The notes below the pieces were generated by a model. That model ran no database searches. It was not told the DNA's origin and saw only the letters and a program-made list of their open reading frames with translations. A program made the position numbers and the translations under genes. Shown here one piece after another: positions 60,601-64,000 of a stretch of DNA of 64,000 nucleotides. The stretch's first letter is position 1; every line of letters starts with the position of its first letter. Origin of the DNA: Brachionus manjavacas (taxonomy: Eukaryota > Rotifera > Eurotatoria > Ploima > Brachionidae); the NCBI GenBank assembly GCA_019054805.1, contig JAHQIY010000041.1, forward strand, positions 124,001 to 188,000, read 5' to 3'.

Positions 60601-60852
60601 CAAGTCAGATGATGTAAAGTCACAGTTGGCGAAATAAATGTCTGGCTCCTATTTTTAAATTTTTTTTTATTAAAAAAAATAAATATTTATTTAAGAAAAT
60701 TGTTTTTTATGTTGTTACATCTGTCATTGTTTTGAGGTCTTCGCTGCTTGACGATGATCCTAGCAGATTGTCGTTGTCGTGGCTCAGCGTCCGTCTGTTT
60801 TGAAATTCTGTGAATTTTTTGTGAGAAGCTGTTTTCTTATTTAAACTGACAG
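27901..60852 (-). CDS. unc-89: Obscurin/UNC-89-type giant sarcomere protein (whole visible gene)
   Basis: I traced the exons by frame and splice sites: 60852-60719, 60648-60170, 60119-59954, 59898-59803, 56267-55148, 55094-54949, 54890-54737, 51947-28900 (one 23-kb exon), 28832-28757, 28245-28093 and 28042-27901 (stop TAA). Domain order is SH3, RhoGEF (DH), PH, many Ig domains, Fn3, two Ig, kinase 1, linker, Ig, Fn3, kinase 2. This is the known architecture of nematode UNC-89 and animal obscurins, which organise M-lines in muscle and signal through Rho. The first visible exon starts with a split codon, so at least one 5' exon lies further upstream (a donor-like CAGAAG|GTAAGC is at about 63970). 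As given, the frame is broken many times inside the repeat array at 36964-46410, but nowhere else. Confidence 0.9.
28246..28756. mobile_element. Intron in kinase 2 carrying a probable decayed inverted-repeat insertion
   Basis: This 511-bp intron is ten times longer than its neighbour. Its ends contain GGCATATTGAAGTTTGTGCT (28292) and TTGGATCATAAACTTGAATT (about 28717), related to the GGCA...TGCC family ends. Between them the plus strand has an open stretch (NSGRNPNDEKNPKDIFSGKI, then LVKTVQSTCEDAWPYEISET) of unknown nature. No target duplication is detectable. Confidence 0.35.
29400..30879 (-). CDS. unc-89: UNC-89-like gene: interkinase linker with polyQ, Ig and Fn3
   Basis: The linker is polar, with a run of fourteen Gln encoded by nearly pure CAA repeats at about 30623-30666, then HDHHDDEH and a basic Ser/Arg-rich stretch (SRSMVARSTSRSSVSPSW). 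It is followed by an Ig domain (TVTFRCKIEGNPAPKCFWYH; DIGVYRCAAHNPYG) and an Fn3 domain (RPSRPIVSQYSSDQVFLLWE; YRFRVSCINTVGVSSYSW). The pure CAA repeat is likely to vary in length between individuals. Confidence 0.8.
30623..30666. repeat. (TTG)n / (CAA)n microsatellite encoding polyglutamine
   Basis: Fourteen or so consecutive CAA codons on the minus strand inside the UNC-89-like linker between the two kinases. Confidence 0.9.
30880..32700 (-). CDS. unc-89: UNC-89-like gene: Fn3, two Ig domains and protein kinase 1 (degenerate)
   Basis: The order is Fn3 (PPSNLQIVDYKTTSLVLEWH), Ig (RYYIEGETAHVSIPVYGNPL), Ig (PPVFLEPFADQTVKNHDDIC) and a kinase domain at about 31705-30890. The kinase starts at FHEDFEIVEQINKSVNSSVY. 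It keeps the ATP-site Lys (ELIAKVV), the catalytic Asp in HLDLNADN (but Lys to Asn) and the APE motif (FVAPEIV). The DFG Asp that binds magnesium is replaced (LMGFTHS). Kinase 1 of nematode UNC-89 is also considered inactive, so a scaffold role is likely. Confidence 0.85.
32701..36963 (-). CDS. unc-89: UNC-89-like gene: Ig region after the array
   Basis: A clean open frame of about 1420 residues with roughly 13-14 Ig-like domains. The first ones are divergent (HEVHEGGTLELVARVLNIPS). Later ones are canonical (FKCKIMGKPEPRVAWFCNCR; DEGEYSCKATNCKGEAAWAA; LDCFVDGEPFPTVKWYKNNS). There is no frameshift here, in contrast to the adjacent array. Confidence 0.85.
36964..46410 (-). repeat. unc-89: About 14 near-identical 224-residue (672-bp) tandem units, two Ig-like domains each
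   Basis: Each unit contains KPIEVLESNWQPDIKLLEGD and, about 112 residues later, KPLEVLEPLKANKFEYKEGE, so the unit is a pair of diverged Ig-like domains that lack most canonical Cys and Trp residues. Start codons of the MKPNELELAK motif fall every 670-672 bp from 46089 to 37363. I see only a few substitutions across copies (L/M after DIK; one N/S in GQNEGEYD; one silent change near 39663). Reading frame is lost in ten of fourteen copies because the A-run in GGAAAAAAAATTCAG is 7 or 6 rather than 8 bases long. One copy also has an extra T at about 43404. Confidence 0.9.
46411..51947 (-). CDS. unc-89: UNC-89-like gene: N-terminal tandem Ig region
   Basis: One open frame of about 1845 residues, giving roughly 17-19 Ig-like domains of 90-100 residues. 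Each shows the usual Cys...Trp...DxGxYxC pattern, for example LTCQVVGEPKPNLKWFKNG and DDSAIYTCIVNDL. The region ends in a less canonical, Glu/Lys-rich segment (EITEDEDVSDKIKSNK) immediately before the repeat array. Ig strings of this kind form the extended, elastic part of sarcomeric giants and bind partner proteins. Confidence 0.85.
51995..52190. mobile_element. Short element with CACTRGAAAGYCCG inverted ends
   Basis: TTACACTGGAAAGTCCGACA at the left is mirrored by CCGGGCTTTCTAGTGCTAAA at the right. A similar right end (CGGGCTTTCTAGTGTTAAA) occurs at about 59305-59323, so it is a repeated family. There is no coding content. Confidence 0.45.
52856..52905. repeat. Purine microsatellite (GGAAGA/GGAAA)n
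   Basis: About 50 bp of GAAAGGAAGAGGAAAGGAAG-type repeats in an intron of the UNC-89-like gene. Confidence 0.8.
53629..54142. mobile_element. 514-bp MITE, internal-deletion derivative of the 3.9-kb transposon
   Basis: The ends GGCATGTTGAAGTTTATGAT and ATCATAAACTTCAACATGCC are identical to those of 22312-26218. The flanking 8-bp duplication is AATATATT (53621-53628 and 54143-54150). The left about 255 bp and right about 250 bp match the two ends of the large element, with the arrays and coding parts missing. It lies in an UNC-89-like intron. Confidence 0.85.
54737..56267 (-). CDS. unc-89: UNC-89-like gene: end of DH, PH domain, Ser-rich linker, first Ig
   Basis: Exon 56267-55148 finishes the DH domain (KESSLQLQEAYFVFCDIFKK) and encodes a PH domain (RYLFLFRDHILICRLKPRTT; VPLSAIKSIKLDNFDENDDK), then an acidic, Ser-rich linker. 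Exons 55094-54949 and 54890-54737 encode an Ig domain (EGESAIFECQISGNPKPGVN, then NGIYKIVASNRYG). The donor ATTG|GTAGAG at 55148 and acceptor AAAAAG|AGGG at 55094 give the unbroken join ETINVIEGESAIFEC. Confidence 0.85.
56860..57577 (+). mobile_element. Truncated LINE tail inserted in the older LINE
   Basis: The 718-bp segment is flanked by the 13-bp duplication ATCTAAGTGATCA (56847-56859 and 57578-57590). It ends with the hairpin GGGCC-CTC-GGCCC (57539-57551) and an AAATAAATAAATAA tail. Removing it restores the reverse-transcriptase frame of the surrounding LINE. About 475 bp of it is a further nested element. Confidence 0.8.
56935..57409. mobile_element. 475-bp palindromic MITE, mariner-like (TA target)
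   Basis: The ends CAGTACCGATTTGACAAGTG and CACTTGTCAGATCGGTACTG are inverted copies flanked by TA. The arms extend over 200 bp each, including TTACGTAA-rich tracts and AAAAGCCCGATTTTTTGAAT with its inverse, so the whole element can form one long hairpin. TA duplication and CAGT termini are typical of Tc1/mariner derivatives. Confidence 0.8.
59803..60852 (-). CDS. unc-89: UNC-89-like gene: SH3 domain and first part of RhoGEF domain
   Basis: Four exons. The first is Ser-rich (NLLGSSSSSEDLKTMTD). The second gives an SH3 domain (EPDIYFANCDFTSSD to IGWIPACFLEKK) and then the start of the DH domain (FAELIDMENRFVRDLQFVIE). The next two continue the DH helices (HKVLFLTQLLETDGDSERLS; DRLVQYRQFLQ). 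The DH domain is expected to activate a Rho-family GTPase, as for UNC-89 and obscurin. Introns here are 50-75 bp except the next one. Confidence 0.85.
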
Positions 60853-61829
60853 CTAAAAGTTAAACACAAAGCAGATTAAAATAGTTTTCAAATGCTTAGA
60901 GATAAGAAATAGAATTGATGGGTATTGATGATTAAATTGTATGAAGAGAAAATTATTCCTTTTCCAACAAGTTTAATTTATGATTCTTAAAAATTGATGA
61001 AATAATTGGTTAACCAAAGTTTTCATCGAACTGTTTTCTGCTTTTTGGACGCAATCGATAACAGAAAGGTATTTGTCGGTTATAAATCAGCAAACATGGC
61101 TGAGCGGTGTAATATGTGGGCTAGAATAAATGATTAGCATAAAAAATATGAAGCTTGAGTTCAAGTAATTATCTACCGAGGAAATGCCTAATCTCTGTTG
61201 TAAAATTTTGTATCAATTTAAATTGATGGGCTATCTGAGCAATCTGTTTACTTTTCAAAACTATTTTTCAAGAATTTAGTTTGGCAGAGATACCCCCACA
61301 GGTTTTTAAAAAATTAATAGAAACTGAAAGCATAGAAATTAGGAATCAAAAATTGATTAATTTGTTGAGAATTTTTATGCTGTAGAGTAAAGTGATAAAA
61401 AAAAAAAAATTTTCAATATTTATTTTTACAAAAATTAACTTAAAATTTTTCACTCTATTCGCTGTTCGAATAAATTCATTTTTGCTTTTTACTTTAAATT
61501 TTTGACATCTAATGATTTATCTATTCTGCTAAATAGAACGGAATTTACAGTACAATTTGAACAATTTAATTTATTTAATTTTGATTCTGCAGATTAAATA
61601 TGGATTTTGAAATGGCCTGGACTAATTATGATTACTCATGTTGTTAGCTTTTAAGATGAGTGATTACTTTAATTTGTTGAGTTATTATTTTTGTTTACAT
61701 TTGTAAATCATAAATTAAGCCTAATTGAAAAAAAATGAGAAATGGGTAAATGAGAGGCAATATTTTATTAATATAAAAATAAGAGGAATATTGAAGCACT
61801 CTGATATGATGGGAATGTAAGGATATATA
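60853..61829. other. Upstream intron or 5' flank of the UNC-89-like gene
   Basis: AT-rich sequence beyond the acceptor AACTTTTAG|CTGTCAG at 60852. No exon, repeat or promoter can be supported. Confidence 0.45.
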
Positions 61830-61965
61830 TTTATTTCATTGAAGCAAAGACTGGTCTGGTCTATTGGGATTTTTAGAAGTATTTTGCATGACCGTCTTAA
61901 TTTGCGTAAATTATCATTACGTTGGATTATTCACAAGTTATTTTATGGACAACTTATTTTATCTA
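61830..61965 (+). pseudogene. Mariner transposase fossil
   Basis: The frame LVWSIGIFRSILHDRLNLRK then LSLRWIIHKLF corresponds to the helix-turn-helix and linker region of mariner transposases (pattern SxGSVHxILHxxLxxxKxSARWVPxxL). A neighbouring frame supplies IEAKTG just before it. Only about 45 residues remain. Confidence 0.65.
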
Positions 61966-63100
61966 TTTCCTTGGAGGACACAGAATCTGTTTGCCAAATG
62001 AATTTTGTGATCGAAATGGTTGAATTTTTTGTGTTTGAATTACAAAATGATCTACTGTTGAAAATATTTTTTCATTTTTAGAATTAAAAAATTATTTTAA
62101 AGTCAAAATTGCAAGCATTTTCATATTTGAAATTTAACTTTTTGGTGAAAAGAATGAGTTTAATTTTGATGAAAAAAATCTAATCTTTTGATATAAATTA
62201 CAAAATTCTTATAACTTCTTTGATAAACAAATTTATTTATTAGTAGTCTCATTTGCTCGAAATTTCCAAATTGGCTCAACTCGTTTGGAACAAAGCTAAT
62301 TTTTCAAAATAAGTATTCTTCTTAAAATAACTAGAATCAAAGATGTTGCCTTGCACCAGTTCTGCCTTGAATTAAAAAATAAATTTTTATTGAAAAGTAC
62401 AATTAATAAACATAATTCTAACCTTTTAAAAAATAAAAGATAAGAAATGAAAGTTTGCTTGTTTATGAACATTTTTTCATTGATTGAATTTAAAAAATGA
62501 ATATTTAAAATTCTAAAAAAGGAGTTTCAATTTTTTTTTCAAAATATTTAATTTATGTTTATTTTTTTTTCATTTGTATCTAGTTAATGTCTTATGTACA
62601 AAAATTTTAATTGAGGAAAAAATGCAAAAAATATTTTAAAAAATTTTTCTTATATTTAACAACAGTCATTTTTTTTGCAAAGATATTTTGAAAAAATAAC
62701 AAAAAACTTTAAATAAACAATATTCCTCCTTACTGTTTTACAAAAGCACCTTTTGCTTTCGACTTGCAACCTACTCTAGCCTTTGGCTCAGTAGCTATAC
62801 GGATGCATTTTGTAGCTAATGTTAGAAACCTAAAGTTTAACGCCAAAGCTGTAATATGGCAACAATAATAATTTTTCATATAATATTCACAATTAAATCT
62901 TCTCTTTGATTTTTTGAATTTTCAGTCTTTTACACTCATCCCTGAGATAAGCGACTAACATATTGGTATAGTTCATTTTAAAATTTAAAAAATCCGCATA
63001 AAATATACAATATCATTTCAACAGTAGATAAATTTAATTTCAAAGACAAAAAATAAAACCAATTTTGGTGCATTTCCAATTTAAATATTTTATTCAATTT
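61966..63100. other. Non-coding stretch with one protein-like minus-strand segment
   Basis: Mostly AT-rich. The minus strand at 62738-62825 reads TKCIRIATEPKARVGCKSKA then KGAFVKQ and a stop, in a locally GC-richer patch. It could be a remnant exon, but I cannot identify it. Confidence 0.3.
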
Positions 63101-63215
63101 TTTAGAAAACACTTAATCTTTATCTTATTTATTACATTTTAAATTTTTTTATCTTGTTTTTACATCGCCCTCAAGGCGTTCATTGAAATAAATAAATAAA
63201 TAAATAAAAAATAAT
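63101..63215 (+). mobile_element. LINE 3' end with CGCC/GGCG hairpin and (TAAA)n tail
   Basis: The hairpin CGCC-CTCAA-GGCG (63166-63178) is followed by TTCATTGAAATAAATAAATA. It is the same family as 13615-13720, where the stem is CACC/GGTG. Confidence 0.5.
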
Positions 63216-64000
63216 TTAGATAGTTTTGCAGGCATTAAAAATTTAGTTAATCAGTGAATGTTTACTATTAAATAATGCTTCTGCAATACTTTTTATAAAT
63301 AAATGGGAGGTCTCTTAATCAATGGACAGTAAGCACCCCTGCTTGAAGAAAAAATAATAAGAAGAAGATGAATAATCTTCTGCAAGAAACTTGCAGAAAG
63401 TCACACTAGGAAAACTCCTATATTTGCTTTTAGCGCCTTACATACGAACTTAACTTTAAGAGATACCATAATATTAAATACACAAGGCTCCTATTTAAGA
63501 TAAAATAAGAAATTGAAATTCATGTGATAACTAATTGATAATTTAATTTATATTGTGGGAAGGGAACTGTCGACCATTGTGACCACTGTCGGACCATTGT
63601 GGATCATCAATGACTGGGACCAGACACAGACTTTTCTTTCCTTTTTGCATTTTTTTAGTCCTAAACTCTCAACCGGGAGAAAATCTAATTGTTTTTTTCT
63701 TTTTCCAAAGACTAGTTGAATTTTTTACTAGAAAATTACGGCAATTATTTTGACAATTTGAAAAAGTCAAAATAAAAACAAAAAACTGGCCACAGCGTCA
63801 AAAATTTTGATTAAGCGTTCTAAAATAAAATAATTTTCCAAAGATTTTTTTAAGCCAAAAATTCCAAAGAAAACTGTTTAACAAAAAAAGCATATATGAT
63901 TAGATTGCCCCATTCACATGATTAATTGCAAAGGTCTGCTTGCTGAAGAAAAAAAATAAAATTGCTTACCTTCTGCCGTATTTTTGTATTGCTAATAATT
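63216..64000. other. Window end; possible minus-strand splice donor near 63970
   Basis: The minus strand reads GCAATACAAAAATACGGCAG AAG|GTAAGC at 63965-63990, a strong donor consensus. It could end an upstream exon of the UNC-89-like gene, but the exon lies at the window edge and its phase cannot be confirmed. The rest is AT-rich without features. Confidence 0.3.

Noticed and set aside
62738..62825. Short protein-like minus-strand segment as a gene
   Set aside because: Only about 27 codons, no start or splice context, no recognisable motif.

Overview
This is a eukaryotic, animal window. It is very AT-rich (about three quarters A+T by eye), has short introns (about 50-80 bp) with canonical GT...AG borders next to multi-kilobase introns full of transposon debris, and is dominated by a giant muscle-type gene. 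The LINE-type reverse transcriptase fragments and base composition are reminiscent of a monogonont rotifer such as Brachionus. That taxonomic guess is inference only; the sequence shows no more than an AT-rich invertebrate.

Layout. (1) 19-11103, plus strand: the 3' part of a gene encoding a calponin-homology-like domain, a coiled coil and ankyrin repeats. It has fifteen visible exons, and two large introns carry LINE pieces, foldback elements and a disrupted minus-strand coding exon. (2) 11104-21800: mostly non-coding, with one intact minus-strand single-exon gene for a membrane protein (13804-14604), several LINE fragments and two foldback elements. (3) 22002-26394: a minus-strand SWIM zinc-finger gene split by a 3907-bp inverted-repeat transposon with an 8-bp target duplication. 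The transposon carries two oppositely oriented tandem arrays, a central hairpin, a GC-rich structured stem and small spliced or GC-rich coding pieces. A LINE 3' end follows at 26556-27492. (4) 27901-60852, minus strand: an obscurin/UNC-89 homologue with SH3-DH-PH, a very long Ig array, Fn3/Ig, kinase 1, linker, Ig-Fn3 and kinase 2. Its middle is a 9.4-kb array of about fourteen nearly identical 224-residue units. Large introns at the 5' side hold a 514-bp deletion derivative of the 3.9-kb transposon and a three-level nest of mobile elements. (5) 60853-64000: upstream intron or flank with a mariner transposase fossil and a LINE 3' end.

The host genes are unrelated to each other; what links the window is repeated insertion. 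One terminal-inverted-repeat family (GGCA...TGCC ends, 8-bp duplications) appears as a large element, a short derivative and older copies. LINE tails throughout share a 3' hairpin followed by a short A-rich tandem tail, although the stem sequences differ. The two most useful leads are the large transposon with inverted tandem arrays and the homogenised, frame-disrupted Ig array.
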